Program-made: the position numbers and the translations under genes | NCBI RefSeq assembly: GCF_021654285.1 | Contig: NZ_JAKFZS010000011.1 | Location: 1-64,000, forward strand | DNA from: Pseudoalteromonas luteoviolacea | GTDB lineage: Bacteria; Pseudomonadota; Gammaproteobacteria; Enterobacterales; Alteromonadaceae | DNA: 64,000 nt | Reading direction: 5' to 3' | The notes under the pieces: generated by a model | Databases searched by the model: none | The model's input: only the letters and a program-made list of their open reading frames with translations | What the model was told of the DNA's origin: nothing | In this document: one piece after another, positions 28,395 to 36,406 of the stretch | Layout: the number at the start of each line of letters is the position of its first letter | How positions within the stretch are numbered: position 1 is the stretch's first letter

Positions 28395-28414
28395 CTTTCA
28401 GATATTTCTGAAAG
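28395..28414. promoter_or_regulatory. Palindrome in the dapE-ompW divergent region
   Basis: A perfect 8-bp inverted repeat (CTTTCAGA / TCTGAAAG) with a 4-base centre lies about 100 bases upstream of ompW and 180 upstream of dapE. It may be an operator; the regulator is unknown. Otherwise the 300-base gap is AT-rich. Confidence 0.4.
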
Positions 28415-28514
28415 ATGGAAAGTCAAATTTGATCTAGAACAGCTTTTTAATTACCGGAGCCTTTACTATAGAGCCATTAAAGAGAACCAACTGGTATAGG
28501 TTCAGGAGATGAAA

Positions 28515-29165
28515 ATGAATAAACTAACAGCTGCTTTAATTTCAACTTTATTGGTAACAGCGCCACTCGCTCATGCACAATTTAGCGTTAACATCGGTGC
28601 GATTCATGTAAACCCTATCGACTCAGCATCAGCGATCAATGAAAATAGAGCTCTGGGGCTATCAGCTGATTCTGACACACAATTAGGTATCACTTTCGAC
28701 TATCACTATAACGATAACATCGTATTTGAATTAGTCGCAGCAACGCCATTTTCTCACACAGTGCAAGGCGAAGGTGGCTTAGCAGGAAATGACATCGCTA
28801 AGATTAAGCACTTGCCCCCGACACTTTTAGCTCAGTACCACTTTTTTGATAAGAGTGCAAAGTTACGACCATTCATTGGTGCAGGTTTAAATTATACAGT
28901 CTTCTTTGATGAGGAACCGAGTGCAGCATTAAAGCAGACGTTAGGTACAGATGATGTAAAAGTCGAACTAGACAGCTCATTTGGATTGGCATTACAACTA
29001 GGTTTGAATTACGAAATCAATGACAAATGGGGCTTGCACGTAATGGTGTCGAAAATGGATATCGACACAGATGCAACCGTTTATGCAAATGGCAGCCAAG
29101 CGCTGACATCTGATGTTGAAATTGACCCATTTGTAGCGATGATTGGCGCTAAATACAAGTTCTAA
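28515..29165 (+). CDS. ompW: OmpW family outer-membrane protein
   Basis: This small outer-membrane beta-barrel has 216 residues from the chosen ATG. The signal peptide ends at AHA. The family segments LPPTLLAQYHFF and RPFIGAGLNYTVFF are present, as is the terminal aromatic strand (AMIGAKYKF). OmpW forms an 8-stranded barrel with a hydrophobic channel for small apolar molecules. I chose the ATG with AGGAG six bases before it; an ATG six bases earlier is directly against the AGGAG. Transcription ends at a hairpin inside the convergent thioesterase 3' end. Confidence 0.93.
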   Translation: MNKLTAALISTLLVTAPLAHAQFSVNIGAIHVNPIDSASAINENRALGLSADSDTQLGITFDYHYNDNIVFELVAATPFSHTVQGEGGLAGNDIAKIKHLPPTLLAQYHFFDKSAKLRPFIGAGLNYTVFFDEEPSAALKQTLGTDDVKVELDSSFGLALQLGLNYEINDKWGLHVMVSKMDIDTDATVYANGSQALTSDVEIDPFVAMIGAKYKF

Positions 29166-29190
29166 TACTTAAAATAGATTTCTCAATCTT

Positions 29191-29213
29191 GGCCACTTAT
29201 GTGGCCTTTTTAT
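29191..29213 (+). terminator. Terminator of ompW
   Basis: GGCCAC / GTGGCC with a 4-base loop is followed by TTTTTATTG on the plus strand. The stem overlaps the stop codon of the convergent thioesterase gene. Confidence 0.85.
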
Positions 29214-29736
29214 TGTTCGCTTTTTTCTGTTCCAACATTGCTTTCCAATGCACAATTTCGTTGGGTAGCTCAGGCTGAGTTCCTTTAAACTCTGCAAGCT
29301 CCAATAAATCTTCAACCGCAACGATACCTTTTCGACTTTTAAATACCCCTCTGACGTAGGCAATAGCATGTAAACCTCTTTCAGAATGAAACTTTTGCTC
29401 TATATAAAAGTACTTATGATCCCAACCTACCACGCGTGTCGTCACTGAAAACTTTTGCATAGGTTTAATGTCGCGAATATAAGTGATCGCTGTGGCATTT
29501 ACGATAGGAAACCATTTTCTCTTGAGGATTTTATTGAGCAAGCCTAATCGCTCGGTCATCCAAGTTCTAGCAATGTCCATCATTGCCAAATAACGTGAAT
29601 TTGTTAGGTGTAAATTAATATCACAGTCCGTTGGTAAGGCTCTAAAGTCAATACTTGTTGGGTCCAACATCCCTTCATAAGTTTTATTTTGTTTAATTTT
29701 CCAAAACAGAAGCAATAAGCGAAAATATAAATTCAT
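29197..29736 (-). CDS. Acyl-CoA thioesterase-like hotdog protein
   Basis: This 179-residue hotdog-fold protein of the 4HBT/THEM6-like group has the conserved segment DCDINLHLTNSRYLAMMDIAR (about residues 38-58) with the Asp/Asn/His positions of these thioesterases. A hydrophobic N-terminus (about 3-13) could associate with the membrane. The likely reaction is hydrolysis of acyl-CoA or a related thioester; substrate unknown. It is a single gene convergent with ompW. Confidence 0.75.
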   Translation of the reverse strand: MNLYFRLLLLFWKIKQNKTYEGMLDPTSIDFRALPTDCDINLHLTNSRYLAMMDIARTWMTERLGLLNKILKRKWFPIVNATAITYIRDIKPMQKFSVTTRVVGWDHKYFYIEQKFHSERGLHAIAYVRGVFKSRKGIVAVEDLLELAEFKGTQPELPNEIVHWKAMLEQKKANNKKAT

Positions 29737-29901
29737 GTTCCAATTGGTCTAACCAGTAATTTGTCTTGCCAGTGTATCATAGCCTTTAATTGCAACAAGC
29801 GTGTTCAGTTATATATTTAATGACTTGTTAAATTTTGAGCAACTTGCTTTATGTTATAAACTGAATTAAGTTTTCTTTATCTTCAAGATAAGTGTTTATT
29901 T

Positions 29902-30396
29902 ATGAATAATATATTCAAACTTGGCTTATTCATCACAGCGCTGAGTTTCAGTGATCATGTACTTGCTAACTTTGACTTGTCCGGGAAAGGGGTTGTTACT
30001 TACCCAACTGGCATCACAAAAGATTTTGACTTTGGTTTTGGCTGGCAAGCATCAGACAAAAAATTCCGCATTGGCAAAAAAGCCTATTCAATGTCTCAAC
30101 TTCCTGAGTCTTACTCTATTGCTTTGACCCTAAGTAAAGACGATTCTCGAGTTTGGATCCAAGAATTTAATGCCGGCTATATTGAAGCCTTTCAATGGCA
30201 AATTGGTAAAAACAAACTAGAGTTGGCAAAGAAAGAGTTTAAAACCCCAGTTAAAGGGAATTATGTGCTTACACTCAATAATGTCGATTACTTTTTAAGT
30301 AGAAATAACGTTAGTATTGACGTGCATTTTGATGATTCTGGCGTCAAACATGTTCGCTTAGAAGGCGTCACCAGAAGTATGGGCACCAAGAAGTAG
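29902..30396 (+). CDS. Secreted protein of unknown function
   Basis: I recognise no family. The 164-residue product has a signal peptide (cleavage near VLAN, about residue 23). A beta-rich mature region follows, rich in Phe, Lys and Gly (FDFGFGWQ; WIQEFNAGYIEAFQW), without cysteines. The SD is weak. It is convergent with tyrR, 16 bases apart, with no clear terminator between them. Confidence 0.7.
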   Translation: MNNIFKLGLFITALSFSDHVLANFDLSGKGVVTYPTGITKDFDFGFGWQASDKKFRIGKKAYSMSQLPESYSIALTLSKDDSRVWIQEFNAGYIEAFQWQIGKNKLELAKKEFKTPVKGNYVLTLNNVDYFLSRNNVSIDVHFDDSGVKHVRLEGVTRSMGTKK

Positions 30397-30412
30397 GCGC
30401 CCAGAAAACACA

Positions 30413-31969
30413 TTATACCTTTACAGTTTTTCTATTGATGCCATATTCGCGTAACTTGTTTGCTACCGCAGTATGGCTCAGACCCAAGCGCTTCGCTAAC
30501 TGTCTTGAGCTTGGATAAGCAGGATAAAGCTTTCTTAATAACGTTGCTTCAAAACGTTTAACGGCTTGCTCAAGCGTGCCTTCAAAGTCCGATTCCAAAT
30601 AACCTAAGTCATGTGTAAAGGTTGGCAATTGCATATTTTCAATACGTAGCTCTTTATCATCTAATAAGGACACTGCGCGATAGATAGCATTTTCCAGCTG
30701 GCGTACGTTACCAGGCCACGGGTATTGCTCTAAAAACTCAAGGCACTCAGGGTGTAAAGAAGGAACTGCTTGACCATTTTGCTGTGCATATTTTTGAATA
30801 AAATGCTCTGCCAATGGCTTAACATCCGCTTTGCGATCTCTCAGTGGTGCTATTTCTAAGGTTAAAACATTAATGCGGTAGTAGAGGTCTTCTCTAAATC
30901 CGCCTTCTTGTACCATGGCAGGCAAGTCTTTTTGAGTCGCGGCTATTATGCGAACGTTAACTTTAACTTCGTTTTCGTCGCCCACCTTTCTAAAGGTGCC
31001 ATCTTGTAAAAAACGCAGTAACTTTGTCTGTAACTGTTCAGACATTTCACCGACTTCATCAAGAAACACGGTGCCACCATCCGCTTGTTCTAAAACACCA
31101 CGTTTTGACGGTACTTGCTCATCAAAGCTTGCGTAGCCGAACAGTTCAGACTCAGCAACATCATCAGGCAGTGAAGCACAAGACAAAGCAATAAAAGGTT
31201 TTAACGAGCGGTTTGATGCATAGTGACATGCTCTTGCTAATAGCTCTTTTCCAGTTCCCGTCTCACCAGTAATTAAGATAGGCGCCTCTAGCTGAGCCAT
31301 CTTGCGCGCTTCACGCACCACACGTCGCATCGCTGTGCTTTGGTTATGTATGGTTGCAAAGCTTTCTTGTCCATAACGTCTAAACGCGCTTACTTGCTGG
31401 CCTAAACGGCTCTGAGACTTAATATTGATGACCGCACCTGCCAAAACATCTCCCTCAGTAGCCTGAGGTACAGAAATAGGCAATATGTCTGCAATAAAGT
31501 CTTCTCCAGCAACTTCAACACGTGTTGTCTGTCCCAACACCTCACTGCCTTCTAACCAGCGCGTAAAGTTAAAGCCTTTCAATAGCAAGTTGATACTGGT
31601 GCCAATCACTTCATCAAGTGATAAGTTTAAGTCTCTACATGCAGCATCATTACAATGCCTCACGCCACCTTTTGCATCAATAGAAATGACCCCATCAGGC
31701 AATGCACTTAATAACGTATTGAGTTCATTATGCTCACGCTCAGAAGGCAAAAACGCCGTAGTGCGAACATCTTCAACACCATCAATTAATCGAATTTCAG
31801 GCATGATTTTCTGAAACTGTTCAAACTCAATGGGGGGAAAGCTCACATACATACGGCAATTTACCGAGTCAACTTCAATCCCCTTTAAATCAACTCGATA
31901 GTTAACCAATATATTGAGTATTTCTTGTGCAATACCAATACGGTCGGCGCAATGAATCTCTAAACGCAT
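30413..31969 (-). CDS. tyrR: TyrR-family transcriptional regulator
   Basis: From the ATG at 31967-31969 the protein has 518 residues and begins MRLEIHCADRIGIAQEIL, matching E. coli TyrR (513); the frame extends 13 codons more without family support. The order is an ACT domain (about 1-75), a PAS domain (about 80-190), an AAA+ domain with Walker A GETGTGKE near 233, and a C-terminal helix-turn-helix (SRQLAKRLGLSHTAVANKL). The sigma54-contacting GAFTGA is replaced by a GYASFDEQ segment, as in TyrR proteins that act on sigma70 promoters. It responds to aromatic amino acids. Likely targets in this window are hppD and tyrR itself. Confidence 0.95.
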   Translation of the reverse strand: MRLEIHCADRIGIAQEILNILVNYRVDLKGIEVDSVNCRMYVSFPPIEFEQFQKIMPEIRLIDGVEDVRTTAFLPSEREHNELNTLLSALPDGVISIDAKGGVRHCNDAACRDLNLSLDEVIGTSINLLLKGFNFTRWLEGSEVLGQTTRVEVAGEDFIADILPISVPQATEGDVLAGAVINIKSQSRLGQQVSAFRRYGQESFATIHNQSTAMRRVVREARKMAQLEAPILITGETGTGKELLARACHYASNRSLKPFIALSCASLPDDVAESELFGYASFDEQVPSKRGVLEQADGGTVFLDEVGEMSEQLQTKLLRFLQDGTFRKVGDENEVKVNVRIIAATQKDLPAMVQEGGFREDLYYRINVLTLEIAPLRDRKADVKPLAEHFIQKYAQQNGQAVPSLHPECLEFLEQYPWPGNVRQLENAIYRAVSLLDDKELRIENMQLPTFTHDLGYLESDFEGTLEQAVKRFEATLLRKLYPAYPSSRQLAKRLGLSHTAVANKLREYGINRKTVKV

Positions 31970-32038
31970 CTGTTCCTCAAAACGGTTTTTTACCTCTGGC
32001 CGGATCATACTCTAAGAATAGTCTTCAGCCTAGCAAAT

Positions 32039-32056
32039 TGTAAACATTTTTGGACA
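32039..32056. promoter_or_regulatory. Possible TyrR box upstream of tyrR
   Basis: TGTAAA-N6-TGGACA matches TGTAAA-N6-TTTACA at 10 of 12 positions. It lies 70 bases upstream of the tyrR ATG, consistent with autoregulation as known for E. coli tyrR. It could also influence the divergent capA-like operon. Confidence 0.5.
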
Positions 32057-32136
32057 GATATTTTCTAAGTCAAAATTAATAATAATGACCTATAATAAAC
32101 ACATGATATTTAAGGTGTTTAATTCAGAATAAATGA

Positions 32137-32166
32137 TTGCAAGTCGTTCAGTACACACTTTATAAT
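32137..32166 (+). promoter_or_regulatory. Putative sigma70 promoter of the CapBCA-like operon
   Basis: TTGCAA (32137-32142), an 18-base spacer and a perfect TATAAT (32161-32166) lie 52 bases before the first start codon. The region is AT-rich, so chance matches are possible. Confidence 0.5.
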
Positions 32167-32190
32167 ACTAAATAACTAAATAACTAAATA
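32167..32190 (+). repeat. Three perfect 8-bp tandem repeats
   Basis: The unit ACTAAATA occurs three times in a row directly after the putative -10 element. It lies where transcription would begin and 28 bases upstream of the capA-like start. Confidence 0.9.
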
Positions 32191-32217
32191 ATGTTAATAT
32201 AAATGGTGAGAGAGCCA

Positions 32218-34425
32218 ATGAAAGCAAAAAAACTAGCTGTAGTTCTAACATCCATTTTTCTTAGCGCTTGCTCCGTTGAAGACCCTTATGAGACGGGGCC
32301 AACCGAATCTCAGCAAGCTGAACAAACCGAGCAAGACAAACAACAAAACGAATCGCTGCAATGGCAGATCAACATTGCAGATACGTCAAATAATAATATC
32401 ACCGACGCGACAGTCATTATTGCTGGCAACACCTATCAAACCAATAGCAGCGGTGTTATTGCTATACCCACTTTAAAACCCGGTAATTACAGTATTTCGG
32501 TTTTCAAAGAAGGGTTCGAGCCTTTACTCACCACAGTACAGGTATCAAGTACCAACACACAGCTCAATTTGCGCTTAGTCGCCAAGCCCGAGGGAGCAAT
32601 CACCTTATTTTTTGCTGGTGATACCATGTTTGGTAGACGCTATATGGACCCAAGTTTAACCACTATGGGCAATTCGGTTCCAGATGTTGAAGGCGCACTC
32701 ATTCGTGCCAGCTCGGCGGCTCAAAATGCCATTGAGATCACGCAGTATATTAAGCCCTTGGTTGAACATGCAGACTTTTCATCAGTTAATCTTGAAACCC
32801 CTATTCTAGATACTCCCACCAGTGTGCACCCAACCAAAGAGTTTGCTTTTTTCTCCTTGCCTGAAACATTACAAGGGCTCACAGAAATCGGCGTCGATTA
32901 TGTCGCTTTAGGTAACAATCACGTTTATGATTATTTGCAGCCTGGCTTAGCAGATACCATCAAATATGTATCAGAGGCTGGCTTACTGTACAGTGGCGTA
33001 GGCAACAACAACACAGAAGCTTATGCCCCCTTAATTACCTCGGTAAATGGGTTTTCACTTGGGCTCGTTTCTGCAACATCCATTACTGGTGATGACAACC
33101 CCATTAATTATATTGCAGAGGAGCAAAAAGGCGGTGCAGCAGATCTCACCCAAAGCCAGCAAGCTACTTCGGCTGTAGAGCAAGCAATCGCACAAAGTGA
33201 TTATGCCGTAGCACAGCTACATGGCGGCGATGAATACTCATATGCACCCACGCGTTATATTAGTAATCGATTTAATTTACTCAGTGAGCTAAAACCTGAT
33301 TTACTGATTGCGCACCACCCTCACGTTGCACAAGGTTTCAGCCTGCAAAACGAAACCCCCGTGTTACTCGGATTAGGTAACTTTGTATTTGAACAAAACC
33401 GTATAGAAACCTTGCTCGGCGTCGCTGTGACATTGGAGGTTCAGCCAAATGCAACCCCTAAAACCACACGCGCTCGGGCTTACCCTATTTACCTTGAAGA
33501 CTATCAGCCCAAATTAGTCACTGGCTTTTTAAGTGACTACCTTATGAGACGACTTGGTGAGTTCTCTCAAGGCGGTGTGTCAGTCATTCCTCGCACCGGT
33601 TATGCGGAAATTGATTTTTATAATAGCCGTACGCCAGATCTTGTAGAAACCGCCCAGATCTCACTCAGTGCAGGTCAGCATATTATTGATTTAAGAGAGT
33701 TTGTACCGAGTAATGCCTTTTTGACTAAGGTATCATCCAGCGGTTCTGCAGTACTAAAATTGGGTAGAGACTTGATGTTATTTGGTGACTTTGAAGATTG
33801 GGATAACGATGACACATTTGGGGAGGTTTCTCGTTGGGAAAATGACAGCGAAAATATCACCCCGTGCTTAACAGGCGCGCGTAGTGGCAAACAAGCCATG
33901 TGCCTAGTTCGTACCCAGTTCGACAATAGGCCTTTACGTATGCCCTTTAAACATACAATTCGCACTATGCCAATTACCCCCAATGAATCTACATTGCTGG
34001 CATATCATGACATGAGCCTCTATGGATACAATAAAGGAGTGAACGCAGGTGCACTGGATGTTGAACTCTCCATCACCACATCGGAAGACAACCTGCTCTT
34101 CTCAGAGCAAACCATTCGCCTTGCTGAGCCTGGGGAATATAATTGGCGCAAGTTTGAATATAGCTTTTCACTACCTGACGATACAAATACGCTTGGCCCT
34201 GAACAACTACCGGCTCGTGCAGTTAAATTAACCTTTGCACATTCACCGCCAGATGATGGCGAAGCAACGCTCATCTTAGATGACTTAGCCCTTATATCAT
34301 GGCAAAAAGATATCTCGTTGTCCGATAACGTTTGGCAAAGTAATGTCATTCACGGGTTGGATTTTTTACGTGTCACAACACAACAGGACGTTACCTTATC
34401 TTTTGAGTTTTCGGCATTTAACTAG
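32218..34425 (+). CDS. CapA/PgsA-like lipoprotein of polymer-synthesis operon
   Basis: The product has 735 residues from the chosen ATG (GAGAG just upstream; the frame opens five codons earlier). A lipoprotein signal gives lipobox LSAC (Cys18), then a Gln/Glu-rich linker, then a carboxypeptidase-regulatory-like beta domain (about 50-120). The CapA metallophosphoesterase-like domain (about 127-400) has FAGDTMFG near 133, NLETP near 192, GNNHVYD at 232-238, QLHGGDE at 333-339 and AHHPH at 365-369. A C-terminal region (about 480-735) looks beta-rich, perhaps carbohydrate-binding. CapA/PgsA proteins take part in poly-gamma-glutamate synthesis or export. First gene of a seven-gene operon; 10 bases to the next gene. 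Confidence 0.85.
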   Translation: MKAKKLAVVLTSIFLSACSVEDPYETGPTESQQAEQTEQDKQQNESLQWQINIADTSNNNITDATVIIAGNTYQTNSSGVIAIPTLKPGNYSISVFKEGFEPLLTTVQVSSTNTQLNLRLVAKPEGAITLFFAGDTMFGRRYMDPSLTTMGNSVPDVEGALIRASSAAQNAIEITQYIKPLVEHADFSSVNLETPILDTPTSVHPTKEFAFFSLPETLQGLTEIGVDYVALGNNHVYDYLQPGLADTIKYVSEAGLLYSGVGNNNTEAYAPLITSVNGFSLGLVSATSITGDDNPINYIAEEQKGGAADLTQSQQATSAVEQAIAQSDYAVAQLHGGDEYSYAPTRYISNRFNLLSELKPDLLIAHHPHVAQGFSLQNETPVLLGLGNFVFEQNRIETLLGVAVTLEVQPNATPKTTRARAYPIYLEDYQPKLVTGFLSDYLMRRLGEFSQGGVSVIPRTGYAEIDFYNSRTPDLVETAQISLSAGQHIIDLREFVPSNAFLTKVSSSGSAVLKLGRDLMLFGDFEDWDNDDTFGEVSRWENDSENITPCLTGARSGKQAMCLVRTQFDNRPLRMPFKHTIRTMPITPNESTLLAYHDMSLYGYNKGVNAGALDVELSITTSEDNLLFSEQTIRLAEPGEYNWRKFEYSFSLPDDTNTLGPEQLPARAVKLTFAHSPPDDGEATLILDDLALISWQKDISLSDNVWQSNVIHGLDFLRVTTQQDVTLSFEFSAFN

Positions 34426-34435
34426 GTAGCCTAAC

Positions 34436-36406
34436 ATGTCGATAAAGCAGCAGTTTTTTATCATCAAACGACAAAAGACTTTTTGGTCTACGATGCTGCT
34501 GTGCGCCCTGATTTTATTAGTCACCTTAAGCGGAACGCTAGACAAGCTCAATGCACTTATTTATCTCGAGCTTAGCCAAAACCTCAATCGGCAAAATACC
34601 CAAGTCGTTGTGATTGAGTCTGACAACCTCGTAGCGCAGCAAAGTGACATCATTTCAAAACTGCGTAAAAATAAAGCCAAAGCCATAGTGATATTCAGCC
34701 ATGTCTCTGGTGAGCAGCACCTCTCTTTTGACAACGTGTATTTCCCATACGCCGACTCTAGATACTGTTTACCCAGCTTAGAGTCGTGGCTTGGCTATGA
34801 AATCGTCATTAAAGATGCACCAGAACAATGTAAAAGTGTTTGGCAACATGTATTCGACCCTCAGTACAAAGCACAAGGTCAATTGCTTGATTTTTCACTT
34901 GCGCCACAAGCCCTCACTAAATTTAGTGCAACACGACTGCTCTCAGATGATGTATTTTTAGCTCAGCTACAGGATAAAGTAGTGCTCGTCTCTCAGCGCC
35001 AATTAGCGTTTGCTCTGCCAGTACGTGCGCCAAAAATAGATTCTTTCAAAGACCCTATTTATCTTCACGCTTATATTGCTGATAACTTTGCTGAGCAGAC
35101 CTTAGTAACTTTAATGCCTATCACATATGCTGCAGCCCTACAGTTATTAATATTAACGATTTTGCTCATCACCTATCAAAGGTGCAGCTTTAACACAGGG
35201 ATTTTAATCGCATGTGCAGTTATCTTGCTTTGTATCGCTTCGGTCTATCTTAGCGTTCGTTTCTTTGATTACTTTTTACCAGCTGGACAAATTATTTTTA
35301 CCAACCTTGTTACGCTCTTATGGGTGTTCTTTTCTCGAAAGTGGGTTGAAGAAATTGAGTTAAATGACATCATAGGCAACGTTCAACAACGGATGATGGG
35401 ACGTTACTTGCCGCAAGCTTTTAGCGCGCAAAGCAGCCCTTGGGATGCAATTATCACACTGGTAAATCAGCAGCTTGCCTTAAATCGTTCGATATTTCTT
35501 GCCCGCACTGAAGGCGACCATAGGCTCCATGAAATACGCGCCATTAATTGCAGTTTATCCGATATCCACGAGATGCGCAGAGACTATGAACGTCCTCCCT
35601 ACTCGGACGCCATCAAAGCATTTGGTGCTTTACATATAACGAGACCATTTTTCAATGACTTAAAAGAAGCTGAGGCACAATATGTGGTGCCTTTGATGTA
35701 TGCAGGAGATATTCGAGGCTTTTGGGCAATGACGGTTGAGCCCAATGAGTACTTTGACGAAGAACGATTCGTACAAAATGTAAATCGCTTTGCAAACCAG
35801 ATAGGCGAGTTACTTTTTCACTTTCGGATATTTGAAAACCAACAAAAAGCCAATACCAGTGCACTTACCAAGGTATTAACCTTGGCGCTGCAAAAACCTT
35901 TGAGTCAACAAGTTAAATCCTCCATTGGCGATATGGAGCAAAAACTATCGACGCTTGAGCATGTATTTAACCAGATCCACACTGCCGCGATCATGTTTAA
36001 CCTCTTTGGACAAGTAGTGCAAACTAACCAGAAAATAGAAGAAATCGCCAAGCATAATGAAATGTCTTTATTTGAGATGACAGCATTAGACTTGTTAGAA
36101 CGCGTCACCCACCTTGACAGTGAAAAAGCCAAAGGGAAATTACGCTATATCACCTTACAACAAGGCGAGTTATATATGCCTGCTCAATTAGGGCAAGCAA
36201 CGTTTATTTTGAGTATTCGTTCATTGCGATCATCTCGCTCCACCAGCAGCATTGGCGAGCCTTTTGAAGTAGGCGGAATATTATTTGAATTTATCGATAT
36301 CTCCTATCTAATTAAACAGCTAGATGACCCTGCTCTACTGTTAAAACAATTAGAAATGATGCAACCACTCGACCCAGAAGAACATCATATTAAGGTGCAG
36401 ACTTAA
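34436..36406 (+). CDS. Membrane sensor with CHASE2-like, GAF-like and PAS-like regions
   Basis: The 656-residue product has TM1 at about 17-33, a periplasmic region (35-225) with CHASE2 features (QVVVIESDN; LQDKVVLVS; YLHAYIADN), and three more helices (230-246, 254-273, 281-299). A cytoplasmic GAF-like region (about 340-470) and a PAS-like region (about 515-625, IMFNLFGQVVQTNQKIEEIA) follow. No kinase, cyclase, GGDEF, EAL or HTH output domain is visible, so it probably acts by contact with its neighbours. It sits second in the CapBCA-like operon and its stop overlaps the next start (TAATG). The likely role is to sense envelope state and control polymer synthesis; this is inference. Confidence 0.7.
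   Translation: MSIKQQFFIIKRQKTFWSTMLLCALILLVTLSGTLDKLNALIYLELSQNLNRQNTQVVVIESDNLVAQQSDIISKLRKNKAKAIVIFSHVSGEQHLSFDNVYFPYADSRYCLPSLESWLGYEIVIKDAPEQCKSVWQHVFDPQYKAQGQLLDFSLAPQALTKFSATRLLSDDVFLAQLQDKVVLVSQRQLAFALPVRAPKIDSFKDPIYLHAYIADNFAEQTLVTLMPITYAAALQLLILTILLITYQRCSFNTGILIACAVILLCIASVYLSVRFFDYFLPAGQIIFTNLVTLLWVFFSRKWVEEIELNDIIGNVQQRMMGRYLPQAFSAQSSPWDAIITLVNQQLALNRSIFLARTEGDHRLHEIRAINCSLSDIHEMRRDYERPPYSDAIKAFGALHITRPFFNDLKEAEAQYVVPLMYAGDIRGFWAMTVEPNEYFDEERFVQNVNRFANQIGELLFHFRIFENQQKANTSALTKVLTLALQKPLSQQVKSSIGDMEQKLSTLEHVFNQIHTAAIMFNLFGQVVQTNQKIEEIAKHNEMSLFEMTALDLLERVTHLDSEKAKGKLRYITLQQGELYMPAQLGQATFILSIRSLRSSRSTSSIGEPFEVGGILFEFIDISYLIKQLDDPALLLKQLEMMQPLDPEEHHIKVQT

Noticed and set aside
28185..28499. 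A 104-codon plus-strand open frame between dapE and ompW
   Set aside because: It overlaps the dapE start, has no Shine-Dalgarno sequence or family likeness, and covers the region expected to hold two divergent promoters.
30413..31969. TyrR considered as a sigma54 enhancer-binding activator
   Set aside because: The GAFTGA loop needed for sigma54 contact is missing, and the domain order matches TyrR rather than NtrC-type activators.
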